The translations under genes and the position numbers were made by a program. A stretch of 64,000 nucleotides of DNA from Saccharolobus caldissimus (GTDB lineage Archaea > Thermoproteota > Thermoprotei_A > Sulfolobales > Sulfolobaceae): contig NZ_AP025226.1 in the NCBI RefSeq assembly GCF_020886315.1, forward strand, positions 124,001 to 188,000, written 5' to 3'. Of the stretch, positions 41,924 to 52,277 are shown in pieces (positions within the stretch are counted from its first letter, which is position 1; each line of letters starts with the position of its first letter). Under the pieces are notes generated by a model, which saw only the letters and a program-made list of their open reading frames with translations, was not told the DNA's origin and did no database searches.

Positions 41924-43428
41924 CATTATTTGAAATTAAATATGAGGATTTAGCAGGCAGGATAGGCGTATTAGAGACGGCTCATGGAAAATTAGAAACT
42001 CCAGCATTTTTCCCCGTAGTAAACGTCTTAAAAGAGGAGATAAAAATATCAGATCTTAGAAATATTGGGTTTAATAATTTTATCACAAATTCATTTATAC
42101 TTTACAAAAATAATGTTGTAAGAGAGGATGTGCATAAGGAATTAAATGTAGAAGATTTCATTATTATGACAGACTCTGGAGCCTATCAAATACTAGAATA
42201 TGGGAATATTGAAGTTTCAAATGTAGATATTGTAAATTATCAGCTTAAAATAAGACCAGATATAGCAGTGATTCTAGATATGCCAACAGGAGATATAAAT
42301 GATTATGAAAGCGCTAAATTTACTGTAAACGAAACGTTAGAGCGTGCGAGAATAGCAGCAAATATAATTAAGAATACTAAGAATAACAATATTATATGGG
42401 TATATCCTATACAGGGAGGGAAGTTCTTAGATCTCATAGAATACTCTGCAAAAAAATTAAGTAATTTTGAAGATGTCTATGGAATAGCAGCCTTAGGAAG
42501 TCCAACAGTAGTTTTAGAACGATATATGTATGATGTAATAATTGACATGATATATACTGCTAAGTCCTCGTTAAAGAGAGGTTTACCTTTTCATCTATTT
42601 GGTGGAGGATTACCTCATATTATACCGTTTGCCGTAGCTTTAGGAGTAGATATGTTTGATTCTGCATCCTACATAATTTACGCTAGAGATGGCAGATATA
42701 TTACTAGACAAAGGGTCTATAAATTAGAGGAATTAGATTACTTTCCATGTTCTTGTCCAGTCTGTTCAAAATATACTCCTAAGGATTTACTTTCACTAAA
42801 TAAAAGGGAGAGAACTCGGCTATTAGCCATCCATAATTTATATACTATTCTAGAAGAAATAAAAGCTACAAAACAGGCAATAAAAGAAGGTAGATTATTT
42901 GAATATCTTCAAGAAAAGGCATACGTTCATCCAGCTACATATACGGCTTTTAAAAAAATATTGAAATATAAGGAATACTTAGAAAAATATGACCCAAGAA
43001 TTAGAGGTGATCCTAAGGGTATTTTTCTATTTGATGAAAAGTCTTTACATAGACCAGAAATACTTAGACATGAATATTTTCTAAAAAGATATGTAAAGAA
43101 GAAAAATAAAATAACAATATATTGTTATAGTCCTAATGATGATAAAAGTATATATGAATATAAGGAACAAATAAAGAAATCTTTAGACGATATAAATAAA
43201 GAAATTTTCCTTGCAGTTCCATTTTTTGGATTAATACCTATAACAATTTCAGACTCATATCCTCTTTCTCAGTTTGAAATGCCAAGAGAAATAGATGAAG
43301 AAGTAATTAGAGATATGAAGAATAAAATCCTAGAATTTATCAGAAATAAGAGCTATTCTGAAATAGAATTAATTAACTGTGAAAAGCTGAATTTACATAT
43401 AAACTCTATCAGCTCCTCCTCTAGCTAG
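41920..43428 (+). CDS. tgtA: Archaeosine tRNA-guanine transglycosylase, catalytic chain
   Basis: 502 residues. It swaps G15 of tRNA for preQ0 on the way to archaeosine. Catalytic barrel: [40 protein letters not shown] and DMFDSASYI (nucleophile Asp); zinc cysteines in CSCPVC. Euryarchaeal enzymes of about 580-650 residues end with a C2 plus PUA region; here that part is missing from this gene and encoded at 44112-44627 on the other strand. The 3' end overlaps the PAC2 gene by 36 bases. Confidence 0.94.
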   Translation: MTLFEIKYEDLAGRIGVLETAHGKLETPAFFPVVNVLKEEIKISDLRNIGFNNFITNSFILYKNNVVREDVHKELNVEDFIIMTDSGAYQILEYGNIEVSNVDIVNYQLKIRPDIAVILDMPTGDINDYESAKFTVNETLERARIAANIIKNTKNNNIIWVYPIQGGKFLDLIEYSAKKLSNFEDVYGIAALGSPTVVLERYMYDVIIDMIYTAKSSLKRGLPFHLFGGGLPHIIPFAVALGVDMFDSASYIIYARDGRYITRQRVYKLEELDYFPCSCPVCSKYTPKDLLSLNKRERTRLLAIHNLYTILEEIKATKQAIKEGRLFEYLQEKAYVHPATYTAFKKILKYKEYLEKYDPRIRGDPKGIFLFDEKSLHRPEILRHEYFLKRYVKKKNKITIYCYSPNDDKSIYEYKEQIKKSLDDINKEIFLAVPFFGLIPITISDSYPLSQFEMPREIDEEVIRDMKNKILEFIRNKSYSEIELINCEKLNLHINSISSSSS

Positions 43429-44115
43429 TTCTCTCTGTAATAATTCCATTTGTTTTTGCAAATCTTCTTCAATTCTTTTAGCCTCTTCATACAATTCATC
43501 TACACTGACATTTAAGCCGAGTATTTTATTAAGAGCTTCTATAGCAGTAGCAGCTGCTGCTGGGTCAGTTCTCTCACGATCAGCATAAGGCAATAGTACA
43601 ATCGCGGATAAATCTTCTATTTCTGAATGAAGGGTAAATAGTGCTAATGGTCCTACCATTAACAATTGCTTATCTAATTGTGGATAATCTAACGAAAGCT
43701 GGCATTTAGAGGTTTTAAGCCATTTTAAATTTTCATTTCCCATTTTATATCTCTTATCTAAAGCTCCTATAAGAATTAAGTTATTAATAGAAATCTTTTT
43801 TATCCATTTAATTATACTTGCCGCAAAATCATTCCATTCCCTTTGAAATGGCAATATATGATTAAGCAAGACTATTAAATGTTTCTCATTATCATAAAAA
43901 ATATCAAATGGCGTTGCAAGTCCATATTCGTCTAGAAAAGCTACGTCCCTATAATATTTAGTTACTACATATCCTATTCTTTCCATATTTCTTTTAAGTG
44001 CTAAATGTCTTGTAGCTAAATAACCAACTTCACCTATTGTCCTAAATCCAGTAATAAATGTAGCACCCCTTAACTGAGCTGGATCCTTCTTTAACACAAC
44101 TTTTACGTTACTCAT
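43393..44115 (-). CDS. PAC2-family protein (proteasome assembly chaperone-like)
   Basis: 240 residues. [55 protein letters not shown] and [23 protein letters not shown] follow the PAC2/COG2047-like pattern, with a C-terminal coiled coil (about 205-235). Archaeal relatives bind proteasome parts. The nearness of PAN and the beta subunit supports a proteasome link, by position. It shares 4 bases with the PUA gene upstream. Confidence 0.82.
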   Translation of the reverse strand: MSNVKVVLKKDPAQLRGATFITGFRTIGEVGYLATRHLALKRNMERIGYVVTKYYRDVAFLDEYGLATPFDIFYDNEKHLIVLLNHILPFQREWNDFAASIIKWIKKISINNLILIGALDKRYKMGNENLKWLKTSKCQLSLDYPQLDKQLLMVGPLALFTLHSEIEDLSAIVLLPYADRERTDPAAAATAIEALNKILGLNVSVDELYEEAKRIEEDLQKQMELLQRELARGGADRVYM

Positions 44116-44627
44116 ATCTTAACACCTCTTTTCACGTGCACCGCTACACCTCTTTTATACTCCATCATTTCTTCTCCAGATATTTTAGCTTTACCTATCG
44201 CTATAAGTTTATCATCGCTATTTACGACTAACACTTCATCACCTCCTCTTATCCGTGGATCAGCTAATAAAACATGTTTAGCGAAAACATTTCTACCTTC
44301 TCTTATGAACTGTTCCATATTATTCGGTATTACTACTCGATATTCTGGAAATTTAGAATTAATTCTGATAACTTCTGCACTTAACAATGTAAGAGAGAAA
44401 AGCATATCTTGAGCTCTTAAAACCAGGTAAAGCTGTCCATTTTCTGTTAAGATATTTCTTATTTTTCCGGTTTTAATTGACCTCTGTATTAAAAACCTTT
44501 TTTCATTAGGAAATAAGGACATAGCTATATGAAAGTCAAATTGGTATTCAGCTATGTCCCTTAATAATATTATGTCATTAAAAGTAGCATCTACAGGCTT
44601 ACTTAAAAAGTCTGTATAATTAGCTAT
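44112..44627 (-). CDS. TgtA-type C2-PUA protein with non-standard start
   Basis: The frame from ATG 44522 gives 136 residues with a clear PUA domain (about [20 protein letters not shown] to [14 protein letters not shown]). But the same frame stays open upstream to 44642 and there encodes [20 protein letters not shown] then QF, the start of the C2 region that precedes PUA in archaeosine transglycosylases. No ATG, GTG or TTG lies in that stretch. ATA at 44625-44627, five bases before the PAN stop, is the best candidate and gives 171 residues. It probably acts with the 502-residue TgtA to bind tRNA. Confidence 0.75.
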   Translation of the reverse strand: MANYTDFLSKPVDATFNDIILLRDIAEYQFDFHIAMSLFPNEKRFLIQRSIKTGKIRNILTENGQLYLVLRAQDMLFSLTLLSAEVIRINSKFPEYRVVIPNNMEQFIREGRNVFAKHVLLADPRIRGGDEVLVVNSDDKLIAIGKAKISGEEMMEYKRGVAVHVKRGVKI

Positions 44628-45801
44628 ATTTCTCCCGCCTCTCTAAATTGCTCTCCATTCTTTTCTTTTTATTTTTAATTTTCTCTATTGCTTCAATTAA
44701 ATCTTCCATCATTATTTTATTTCTATTAGATCTAATTGCTATATATCCGGCCTCTGTGCAAACGTTCTTTATATCAGCTCCGCTAAAACCCTCAGTAAGT
44801 TGAGCTATAAGCTCTAGATTGATATCTTCACTAGTCTTCATTTTTTTAAGGTAAATATTAAATATTTCAATTCTTCCTTTAAAATCTGGAAGAGGCACTT
44901 CAATTATTCTATCAAATCTACCTGGTCTTAATAAGGCAGGATCTAGTATGTCTATCCTATTTGTGGCAGCAATTATCTTTACATTATCTAGAGGATTAAA
45001 GCCATCAAGTTCAGCTAATAACTGCATTAATGTTCTCTGAATTTCTCTCTCTCCACTAGTACCTATGTCTAATCTTTTAGCACCTATTGCGTCAATCTCA
45101 TCAATGAAAATAATAGATGGAGCTTTTCTCTTCGCCATTTCAAATACTTCTCTAACTATTCTAGCTCCCTCTCCTACGAATTTTTGTGCGAACTCTGAAG
45201 CAACTACATGTATGAATGTTGCATTACTTTCTCTAGCTACTGCTTTAGCTAGTAACGTCTTTCCAGTACCTGGTGGTCCATAAAGCAATACCCCTTTAGG
45301 AGGTTCAATACCCAGTTCTCTGAACAATTCAGGCTTCTTTAGGGGTAGCTCTATTACTTCCCTTAACTCCCGTATTTGTTCTTCTAGACCTCCTATATCT
45401 GAGTAAGTGACATTTGGTTTTTCTATAACCTCCATGGATTTTACAATAGGATCTTCCTTCTGAGGAAGTACTTCTAAAATAGTGGAACCTCTTTGATTTA
45501 AGGCAACAGACCTACCTGGCTTTATTAGTTCTAGATCTACATGTCTTGCGACATTTACAATAAGATTAGGACCAGAAGAACTTCTAACTAGTACTCTACC
45601 ATCTGGTAACACATCAAGGACTACGGCTTCTATTAACGGAGGACTCAACATTTTTTCCATTTCTGCCTTATAATAATTCAATTCTTTTCTTAGATTCTCT
45701 ATTTCAATTTGCAGCGACTTTATCTTTTCTTCCAATAATTTTACTAATTGTTCATCCTCGTCAGAATTCGAACCTCTTAATGCTTCGAAATCTCCAGACA
45801 A
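44620..45801 (-). CDS. pan: Proteasome-activating nucleotidase PAN
   Basis: 393 residues. N-terminal coiled coil (about 15-50), OB domain (about 55-115), AAA+ motor with Walker [14 protein letters not shown] (174-186), Walker [13 protein letters not shown] and the second region of homology [20 protein letters not shown]. It unfolds substrates for the 20S proteasome. The last residues are EKYS; the gate-opening Hb-Y-X motif is reduced to Lys-Tyr-Ser. Followed on the same strand by the PUA and PAC2 genes. Confidence 0.96.
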   Translation of the reverse strand: MSGDFEALRGSNSDEDEQLVKLLEEKIKSLQIEIENLRKELNYYKAEMEKMLSPPLIEAVVLDVLPDGRVLVRSSSGPNLIVNVARHVDLELIKPGRSVALNQRGSTILEVLPQKEDPIVKSMEVIEKPNVTYSDIGGLEEQIRELREVIELPLKKPELFRELGIEPPKGVLLYGPPGTGKTLLAKAVARESNATFIHVVASEFAQKFVGEGARIVREVFEMAKRKAPSIIFIDEIDAIGAKRLDIGTSGEREIQRTLMQLLAELDGFNPLDNVKIIAATNRIDILDPALLRPGRFDRIIEVPLPDFKGRIEIFNIYLKKMKTSEDINLELIAQLTEGFSGADIKNVCTEAGYIAIRSNRNKIMMEDLIEAIEKIKNKKKRMESNLERREKYS

Positions 45802-45874
45802 CTTATCTCAGTATATATACTTATAACTGATAGACTAAAAACGTTTAATACAAGTATTAATAATAAGTAGTTAT

Positions 45875-46372
45875 ATGCAAGCTAACATTAAAGAATACTG
45901 TGAGCTATGTGGATCACCCATTAACGGCAAAGGTATAACTGTATCTTATGAAGGCTCCATTATTACTGTATGTAATTCATGTTACAATAAGATAAAAAAG
46001 AGTGCATCAATAGTAAATGAAAATAATAAGAAAAAACAAGAAACTGGAAAAAAGATTATGAAACGACAACCTAAAATGGAAAATATGGAACTAGAAATTG
46101 TAGCAGATTATTACAAAATAATTAAGACTGCGAGAGAAAAATTAGGCCTTTCACAACAGGAATTAGCACAGAAATTAAAAGTCTCAGAGAATATAATTAA
46201 AAGATTTGAAAGTGGAAAACTTAAACCAACTTTAGCTCAGGCTAAACAACTTGAGAAAATTTTAAATGTAAAGTTAATTGTGCCAGTAGAAGCTGAAGAA
46301 AACTCTAGCGAATTAGATGATTTAGAGCTAACATTAGGTGATGTGGTAAATATAAGAGAGGGGAGGAAGTGA
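45875..46372 (+). CDS. Multiprotein bridging factor 1 (aMBF1)
   Basis: 165 residues. N-terminal zinc ribbon-like CELCGSP...CNSCY (about 9-40), then a Cro-type HTH at about 85-140 (IKTAREKLGLSQQELAQKLK). This is the archaeal MBF1 layout. It associates with ribosomes and perhaps transcription factors. The end overlaps hflX by 4 bases (GTGA), as in relatives where mbf1 and hflX are paired. Confidence 0.9.
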   Translation: MQANIKEYCELCGSPINGKGITVSYEGSIITVCNSCYNKIKKSASIVNENNKKKQETGKKIMKRQPKMENMELEIVADYYKIIKTAREKLGLSQQELAQKLKVSENIIKRFESGKLKPTLAQAKQLEKILNVKLIVPVEAEENSSELDDLELTLGDVVNIREGRK

Positions 46373-47448
46373 AAGAAGCTATACTCTTCGTGTCTGAGGA
46401 TTATAAGGAAGAAGCCGTAGCGTTAGCTAAGGGAGCTGAATATAATATAGTAAAAATATTTAAATTACCCAAGTCTCCAAATCATAAATATTATATACAA
46501 TTAGATAAATTAAAAATGATAAAAAACGACTATGAGTCTATATCATCACTAATTATATTTGATATATTAAAGCCAAGACATTTTATAAATTTAAGAAAAG
46601 AATTAAACGGAATCGATATTATAGATAAAATATTATTATTACTTGAAATATTTGCATTGCACGCTGGATCGAAAGAAGCTAAAATGCAAATTGAATTGGC
46701 TAGGTTAAAATACGAGCTACCTATAATTAAGGAAATTTACACAAAATCTAAAATAGGGGAGCAACAAGGACCTTTAGGTTCGGGAGCATATGGGATAGAA
46801 TCCCTTATAAAATTATATAACAGGAGAATTAATAAACTTACAAAACAATTAGAATATATAAAGCGATTTAAGGAAAAGAGTATAGAAACTAGAAAACAAC
46901 TTAATATGCCTTCAGTAGGAATAGTAGGTTATACTAATTCTGGCAAAACGTCCTTATTCAATTCGCTTACTGGCTTATCGCAAAAAGTGGATTCTAAACT
47001 TTTTACTACAATGTCACCTAAGAGATATTCAGTATTAATAAATAATAAAAAAATAATTCTAATTGATACAGTTGGCTTTATAAGAGGAATTCCTCCTCAA
47101 ATAGTTGACGCATTCTTTGTAACACTTTCTGAGGCTAAATATTCTGATGCTTTAATACTAGTAGTAGATTCAACGCTCCCAGATAATTTATTAATTGAAA
47201 CTACCCGTTCATCCTTTGAAATTTTAAGAGAAATAGGCGTATCTGGAAAACCTATCTTAATAGCATTAAATAAGATAGATAAAATAATAAATGGTGATCT
47301 TTATAAGAAGTTGGAATTAGTTAGAGACATATCAATGGAATTATATTCTCCAATTTACGATGTAATTCCTATATCAGCTTTAAAGGGTATAAACATTGGA
47401 TTATTAAGGGATAAATTATATCAGCTAGTAGTAGGCCAGTTGAAATAA
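46369..47448 (+). CDS. hflX: GTPase HflX
   Basis: 359 residues from GTG. N-terminal glycine-rich linker (GEQQGPLGSGAYG) and helical region, then G1 GYTNSGKTSLF (about 181-191), G3 DTVGFI and G4 NKID. HflX binds the large ribosomal subunit and splits stalled ribosomes in bacteria; the Sulfolobus protein is a known structural model of the family. The stop TAA (47446-47448) is overlapped by a candidate ATA start of trm56. Confidence 0.95.
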   Translation: MKEAILFVSEDYKEEAVALAKGAEYNIVKIFKLPKSPNHKYYIQLDKLKMIKNDYESISSLIIFDILKPRHFINLRKELNGIDIIDKILLLLEIFALHAGSKEAKMQIELARLKYELPIIKEIYTKSKIGEQQGPLGSGAYGIESLIKLYNRRINKLTKQLEYIKRFKEKSIETRKQLNMPSVGIVGYTNSGKTSLFNSLTGLSQKVDSKLFTTMSPKRYSVLINNKKIILIDTVGFIRGIPPQIVDAFFVTLSEAKYSDALILVVDSTLPDNLLIETTRSSFEILREIGVSGKPILIALNKIDKIINGDLYKKLELVRDISMELYSPIYDVIPISALKGINIGLLRDKLYQLVVGQLK

Positions 47449-47981
47449 AAGAAATATATGTTTTAAGATTAGGTCATAGACCAGCTAGAGATAAAAGGGT
47501 AACTACACATGTAGTTTTAGTTGCAAGAGCATTTGGGGCTAAAGGGGTTTATATTGAAGGTAATGATGAGAATATTATAAAGACCACACTTAAAGTATTA
47601 AATACATGGGGAGGGCATTCATATTTTACTATTCAAACTGTAAATAATGGGAAAGAAATAGTTAAAAAATGGAAAAGAGATGGAGGTACTGTAGTACATT
47701 TAACTATGTACGGTATTAATATAGCTGACATTGAAAATGAATTGGAAAAAATTAGATACCCCTTACTAGTAATTGTGGGGTCAGAAAAAGTAGAGGGATG
47801 GTACTATTATAATGCGGATTATAATGTAGCAATTGGCAATCAGCCTCACTCTGAGGTAGCAGCATTAGCGATTTTTTTAGATAGAATTTATAAGGGACGA
47901 GAGCTATATATGGAATTTGGAGACGCAAGAATAAAGATAATACCTCAAAAAGTAGGGAAGAAGGTGATTAAAAGTGGTTAA
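47445..47981 (+). CDS. trm56: tRNA (cytidine-56-2'-O)-methyltransferase Trm56, non-standard start
   Basis: The conserved frame begins well before its first ATG (47706): [34 protein letters not shown] and [10 protein letters not shown] are all hallmarks of Trm56, an archaeal SPOUT enzyme that methylates C56 in the T loop. The frame is open from 47415, and from there to 47706 no ATG, GTG or TTG occurs. ATA at 47445, overlapping the hflX stop as ATAA, would give 178 residues, a normal length. ATA at 47454 or ATT at 47415 are alternatives. [16 protein letters not shown] is the C-terminal knot. Confidence 0.88.
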   Translation: MKEIYVLRLGHRPARDKRVTTHVVLVARAFGAKGVYIEGNDENIIKTTLKVLNTWGGHSYFTIQTVNNGKEIVKKWKRDGGTVVHLTMYGINIADIENELEKIRYPLLVIVGSEKVEGWYYYNADYNVAIGNQPHSEVAALAIFLDRIYKGRELYMEFGDARIKIIPQKVGKKVIKSG

Positions 47982-48510
47982 TGCTGAAAACTTGTTTATA
48001 AATTTAGCAAAAAGTCTTTTAGGTGATGAGGTCGTTGATGTGCTTGAAGTTTTGCTAGAAAAAGGAACTGAAATGACGGATGAGGAAATAGCAAATCACC
48101 TTAACGTGAAAGTAAATGATGTTAGAAAAAAATTAAACCTCTTAGAGGAGCAGGGATTTGTAAGTTATAGGAAAACTAGGGATAAGGATAGTGGGTGGTA
48201 TATATATTACTGGAGACCTAATATAGATCAGATTAATGAAATCTTATTAAATAGAAAGAGACTTATATTAGATAAGCTGAAAACCCGTTTAGAGTATGAG
48301 AAAAATAATACATTTTTTATATGCCCACAAGATAATAGCCGATACTCGTTTGAGGAAGCATTTGAAAATGAGTTTAAATGTCCTAAATGTGGCTCACAGT
48401 TATCATATTATGATTCAGAGAAAATAAGAACATTTTTAGAGCAGAAAATAAAGCAAATAGAAGAGGAAATAGAGAAGGAGACTAAACTTGGGGCAAATAG
48501 GAGTAGTTGA
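47974..48510 (+). CDS. tfe: Transcription factor E alpha subunit
   Basis: 178 residues from GTG. N-terminal winged helix (about 15-85: [40 protein letters not shown]) then a zinc ribbon (FICPQDN ... FKCPKCGSQ) in which one of four expected Cys is Asp. TFE helps open promoters with TBP and TFB. It overlaps trm56 by 8 bases and the methyltransferase by 23 bases, so several genes here are translated in a chain. Confidence 0.93.
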   Translation: MVNAENLFINLAKSLLGDEVVDVLEVLLEKGTEMTDEEIANHLNVKVNDVRKKLNLLEEQGFVSYRKTRDKDSGWYIYYWRPNIDQINEILLNRKRLILDKLKTRLEYEKNNTFFICPQDNSRYSFEEAFENEFKCPKCGSQLSYYDSEKIRTFLEQKIKQIEEEIEKETKLGANRSS

Positions 48511-49465
48511 CTTATTTTCTGGTGCAGGAGGTTTTTCCTTAGGATTTAAAAATTTAGGAATAGAACCTAAGTTGGCAATAGATATTAGTCATGCGGCTAC
48601 TAGAACATATTCTGTAAATTTCCCTTATACAATAGTAATAGAAGATGATATAAGAAATATTAATGGACATGAAATATTAAAAATGGTAGGTGAAGATATT
48701 GACATAGTAATAGGAAGTCCTCCATGTGAACCCTTCACAGCTGCTAACCCTTTAAGAATGAAAGATCCCTTAGAAAGGCTTTATAATGATGATAGAGGTA
48801 ATCTAACTTTAGAATTTATTAGACTTATAGGTGAAATTAAACCTAAAATATTTATAATGGAAAATGTTCCAGGAATTATAGAAACAAGTTCACTAAGAGA
48901 AGCATTACTTAATGAATTTAGAAGAGTTGGATACGATAAAATATTCTTTAACATACTACATGCAGAACATTATGGAAATCCATCTAGACGTGTAAGGGTT
49001 TTTATTTCAAATATTCCAATAAGACCTAAGAGATTAAACAAAAAGGTAACAGTATATGATGCGATACATGATTTAGATGGAAATTTTAACATACCTAACA
49101 ATGAAATTGGTGAGTTAAATGAGAAAAAAGTTCTAGAAATTTCAAAGATAGGATATAAAGAGTTTTTAACGATGTATAGAGGAAGCGGAGGAAAGAATAT
49201 ACCAATATATATTAGGCTTGATCCTTATGATATAGCACCTACAGTATTAGGTAATTCAAGATTTATACACCCTTTTCATGATAGGTTTTTAACGGTAAGA
49301 GAACAAGCTAGATTAATGAGCTATCCAGACTATCATATATTTCTTGGAAGTAAAGATGAGCAATACAATCAGGTAGGGGAATCTGTTCCAGTAGTCTTAT
49401 CTACCGCTATAGCTAAAGAAACTTTGGGTATTTTAAATGAAGGAACTATATTTAGGCCTTCATAA
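48488..49465 (+). CDS. Cytosine-5 methyltransferase (Dcm/Dnmt family)
   Basis: 325 residues from TTG. Motif [16 protein letters not shown], motif [17 protein letters not shown] with the catalytic Cys, motif VI ENVPGI, motif VIII RVRVFIS and motif [12 protein letters not shown] are all in order, with a short target-recognition region. No restriction enzyme is next to it. PPCEPFT is close to the PPCQPFT of Dnmt2, which acts on tRNA, so DNA and tRNA are both possible substrates. It lies within the tfe chain, overlapping both neighbours. Confidence 0.85.
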   Translation: MGQIGVVDLFSGAGGFSLGFKNLGIEPKLAIDISHAATRTYSVNFPYTIVIEDDIRNINGHEILKMVGEDIDIVIGSPPCEPFTAANPLRMKDPLERLYNDDRGNLTLEFIRLIGEIKPKIFIMENVPGIIETSSLREALLNEFRRVGYDKIFFNILHAEHYGNPSRRVRVFISNIPIRPKRLNKKVTVYDAIHDLDGNFNIPNNEIGELNEKKVLEISKIGYKEFLTMYRGSGGKNIPIYIRLDPYDIAPTVLGNSRFIHPFHDRFLTVREQARLMSYPDYHIFLGSKDEQYNQVGESVPVVLSTAIAKETLGILNEGTIFRPS

Positions 49466-49901
49466 TGTAACTAGTAGTCAAAAACTAATTGATTTTTCAA
49501 AAATAGCTTTTGGGATAAAACATGTAAAATATTTAGTAGTTACAAAAGTTGGTGGGACAGCTGCGCAATCTGGAATTCCAGAAATTAGCAAGATTGCTTT
49601 CAAACAAAATAAAGCAATTATAGTTTTACCAGATTTAAAAGATGCTATAGACTTAATCCAACCAGATGTAACACTTCTCATCTCACAACGCGCAGAAAAG
49701 ACTTTAGATCTTAACAAAATTCTAAATTATAATAAAATATTAGTAGTTTTTTCTGGAATAGAAGGAAATGGTTTTAACAAAATTGAACAATCTTTAGGGG
49801 AATATACAAAAATACTAGACGATGTACCAGAATTAGGACCTGCTAGTTTGGCCTCGTTTTTCTTATGTAAGTACCTAGCATTAATTAATGGCAAAGTTTA
49901 A
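49437..49901 (+). CDS. SPOUT-like protein (COG4080-type, uncharacterised)
   Basis: 154 residues. [40 protein letters not shown] and the ending [20 protein letters not shown] recall archaeal proteins of the trefoil-knot SPOUT group; some databases call them RecB-like. Activity unknown, perhaps RNA methylation. Start ATG at 49437 lies 29 bases inside the methyltransferase gene. It closes the chain just before tRNA-Val. Confidence 0.6.
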   Translation: MKELYLGLHNVTSSQKLIDFSKIAFGIKHVKYLVVTKVGGTAAQSGIPEISKIAFKQNKAIIVLPDLKDAIDLIQPDVTLLISQRAEKTLDLNKILNYNKILVVFSGIEGNGFNKIEQSLGEYTKILDDVPELGPASLASFFLCKYLALINGKV

Positions 49902-49926
49902 AAGACCTCAAATATTTTAATGTAGT

Positions 49927-50270
<344 letters not shown>

Positions 50271-50274
50271 ATTG

Positions 50275-50590
50275 AGCATAGTCCACACTATTTACGCAAG
50301 CGATGAAACCTACTTTACTCGCTAGCGTTAAACGGCTTATTATAGTACAGTTAATTTATCTTTTGATACATCTATTACCGCAACTGAGGCCTCCAAATTT
50401 GCCCTTATTCGGGCTTTTTTCCAACTTCCGGTTCGAATTGGAGGTGGCCAAGCTCCTCATCGAGCTTTACACCCAATGGTTTGCACGGCCTACACTCCAG
50501 TCAGATTTGTATTACACAGATCTGACTAATATGCTTTATATAAGAGGCGAAGCATGTGGTGTCTACCCGTAAGTAATACTCAATATACAA
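50275..50590 (-). pseudogene. Remnant of an IS110-family element (transposase N-terminus)
   Basis: On the reverse strand a frame at about 50445-50345 reads ANLEASVAVIDVSKDKLTV, the N-terminal strand with the catalytic Asp of IS110/IS1111 DEDD transposases. After a one-base slip it continues YNKPFNASE and then stops. The stretch 50390-50570 is richer in GC than its surroundings, as a foreign 5' flank would be. The rest of the element is missing. The forward-strand frame over the same DNA (50303-50572) looks like a shadow. Confidence 0.5.
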
Positions 50591-50675
50591 ATATAAATAG
50601 CTTGATGATAGTACTTTCAAATTAAGTATTAAATTAATAATTTTTTATTTCAAAGGTAATTAAAAATTGGTTGTG

Positions 50676-50768
50676 CGGACCCGCCGGGATTTGAACCCGG
50701 GACCGCCGGCTTACCTCCAGATTTTACGCTAGAAGGCCGGCGCTCCGTCCTGGCTGAGCTACGGGTCC
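50676..50768 (-). tRNA. tRNA-Arg(TCT) with an 18-nt intron
   Basis: On the reverse strand: acceptor GGACCCG/CGGGTCC, anticodon stem CCGGC/GCCGG, anticodon TCT, T arm CCGGG-TTCAAAT-CCCGG, discriminator G. Eighteen extra bases (50712-50729) lie between positions 37 and 38, the canonical archaeal intron place. Acceptor, D arm and T arm nearly equal those of tRNA-Arg(CCG) at 29665. Confidence 0.95.
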
Positions 50769-50812
50769 AACTTAAACTACGATTAAAACAAAATAAGATT
50801 TTCTAATCTCTT

Positions 50813-51145
50813 TTACTCGTATTCCCTCCATACCTTACCGCATTTTGTACATTTATAAAATCTGGTGGGTGGTTCGTCAGCTCTTCTAGTCTGTAATATC
50901 CAAAAGTACGCTTCATCATTACCACATACTGGACATAGTATTCCCTTTATTTTTTGTGCGCCAGTTGGCATTTCCTCTTGTTCTAAAACTAAGGTTTTCT
51001 CTTTAACGGAATGTTTTACTTTAGTGGTTACTGTTATCGAATGTGCAGTTTCTTCTTCATAGCCGCATTTTGTACATTTATATATGTTCTTTCCATTAAT
51101 CTTTCTAGGAACCATGAGAGAGTTACATTTAGGGCAGAACTTCAT
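50813..51145 (-). CDS. tfs: Transcription factor S (TFIIS/Rpo-cleavage factor)
   Basis: 110 residues. Two zinc ribbons: CPKCNS...CTKCGY (about 4-27) and CPVCGND...CTKCGK (about 71-106). The hairpin tip [14 protein letters not shown] keeps the Asp-Glu pair that enters the polymerase and drives cleavage of backtracked RNA, so it looks like an active TFS rather than an inhibitory paralogue. First gene after tRNA-Arg in a long reverse-strand cluster. Confidence 0.95.
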   Translation of the reverse strand: MKFCPKCNSLMVPRKINGKNIYKCTKCGYEEETAHSITVTTKVKHSVKEKTLVLEQEEMPTGAQKIKGILCPVCGNDEAYFWILQTRRADEPPTRFYKCTKCGKVWREYE

Positions 51146-51165
51146 TATTCATCACATGTACAGAG

Positions 51166-51438
51166 TTAAAAATTAACTTTATCACTATTTAACTTTTCCG
51201 ATACCTTATTGGCTATAATTTCACACATTTCTTCTATTTTTCTTTCATTGTAATATTCGCCTATTCCTATATTAGAATATCTAATTTCATTAATTATTGT
51301 TGATGATTGTATTTTCGCAATTATATTTTCTTCTTTATAATCTAGAAATATTTTTTCTAAAAAATTTCCCCTAAATACACATAGAACATATATGGAATTA
51401 CTTTTAGTTAATATCGCTATTCTAGATTCTACTTTCAA
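51166..51438 (-). CDS. Conserved-position hypothetical protein, 90 residues
   Basis: I do not recognise a family. The protein alternates short strands ([38 protein letters not shown]) with a C-terminal helix ([19 protein letters not shown]), no signal peptide, no cysteine motif. It overlaps rpo11 by 4 bases and precedes tfs, so it belongs to the same transcript; an accessory role in transcription or RNA work is suggested only by position. Confidence 0.55.
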   Translation of the reverse strand: MKVESRIAILTKSNSIYVLCVFRGNFLEKIFLDYKEENIIAKIQSSTIINEIRYSNIGIGEYYNERKIEEMCEIIANKVSEKLNSDKVNF

Positions 51439-51713
51439 TAAGTTAATCCCTTGATTTCATTTAAATATTCTGTAGAAATACTCTTTATCATCTCTATTGC
51501 CTTTAGTAAAGCTTCTTTAGGTGTTATGCTTCCATCAGTTAGTACTTTAATTACAATTTTGTCTAATAACGGATGAGATTGGTAATATGACGCGAAAGTT
51601 ACTCCCTTAATTTTCCTTAGTGTACCAGAAATCAAATTGCCAATTGTATGATCTTCCCCTTCTAATTCTAATTCCAAATAATTATTTTCATTTTTAATAA
51701 TTTTGATTTCCAC
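51435..51713 (-). CDS. rpo11: RNA polymerase subunit Rpo11 (RpoL)
   Basis: 92 residues of the alpha-NTD-like fold: [56 protein letters not shown]. Together with Rpo3 it makes the assembly platform of archaeal RNA polymerase. It overlaps csl4 by 20 bases and the unknown 90-residue gene by 4. Confidence 0.95.
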   Translation of the reverse strand: MEIKIIKNENNYLELELEGEDHTIGNLISGTLRKIKGVTFASYYQSHPLLDKIVIKVLTDGSITPKEALLKAIEMIKSISTEYLNEIKGLTY

Positions 51714-52272
51714 TTTTCCTCACCATATAAGAGCCTATTTTTCTTTGCTCAATATTTCCACATCTGTAACATTTTAAATTGTTTTCGTCTTGTTTAAATA
51801 ATACTGCACCACATCTAGAGCATTTAGCATATATTACTCCCAGATCTTTCAATTTCACTGTTAGAGGTAATGGAAAGCTATATGATAATGGCTTAGCTTT
51901 AATTATATCCCCAACTCTTATTGCATCAGTTATACTATTTAATTTTTTATTTGAGATTTGTGAAATATGCAAATAAGCAGATATAGGTGGCTGTATACTT
52001 TTTTCTTCTATTCCTAGCACAGAGACAAGCGCGACATCCTCTTTTGTAACATTCACTATTCCTATGACATATTTAGCTTTTTTCAGATTTTGAAAAAGAT
52101 TCTTTTTTATCCCTAATACATTACTTTTTCTATTTAACATATCATAGAATATCTTACCTATTACTGCAGCTCTTATAGTTCCATCAAATTCATATGTTCC
52201 ATCACCTGGCATGAACTCTTCGATTACCGCTAGTTCTTCTCCAGGTAATGTTAACTCTCCTTGCACTCTCAT
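51694..52272 (-). CDS. csl4: Exosome subunit Csl4
   Basis: 192 residues from ATG 52272 ([20 protein letters not shown]), which has GGTGATT just upstream; the ATG at 52284 lies within the dph2 end. N-terminal barrel (1-50), S1 domain (about 55-145, [11 protein letters not shown]) and a zinc ribbon CSRCG...CYRCGN (about 150-170). Csl4 caps the archaeal exosome and brings in RNA and DnaG. The catalytic exosome subunits are not in the window. Confidence 0.93.
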   Translation of the reverse strand: MRVQGELTLPGEELAVIEEFMPGDGTYEFDGTIRAAVIGKIFYDMLNRKSNVLGIKKNLFQNLKKAKYVIGIVNVTKEDVALVSVLGIEEKSIQPPISAYLHISQISNKKLNSITDAIRVGDIIKAKPLSYSFPLPLTVKLKDLGVIYAKCSRCGAVLFKQDENNLKCYRCGNIEQRKIGSYMVRKSGNQNY

Positions 52273-52277
52273 TATAA

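Noticed and set aside
50303-50572. Forward-strand 89-codon frame as a gene
   Set aside because: No family likeness or ribosome site; the reverse strand of the same DNA carries the IS110-type motif.
50640-50676. An int(N) remnant at tRNA-Arg(TCT)
   Set aside because: The frame leading into the tRNA is closed by TAA about 20 bases upstream.
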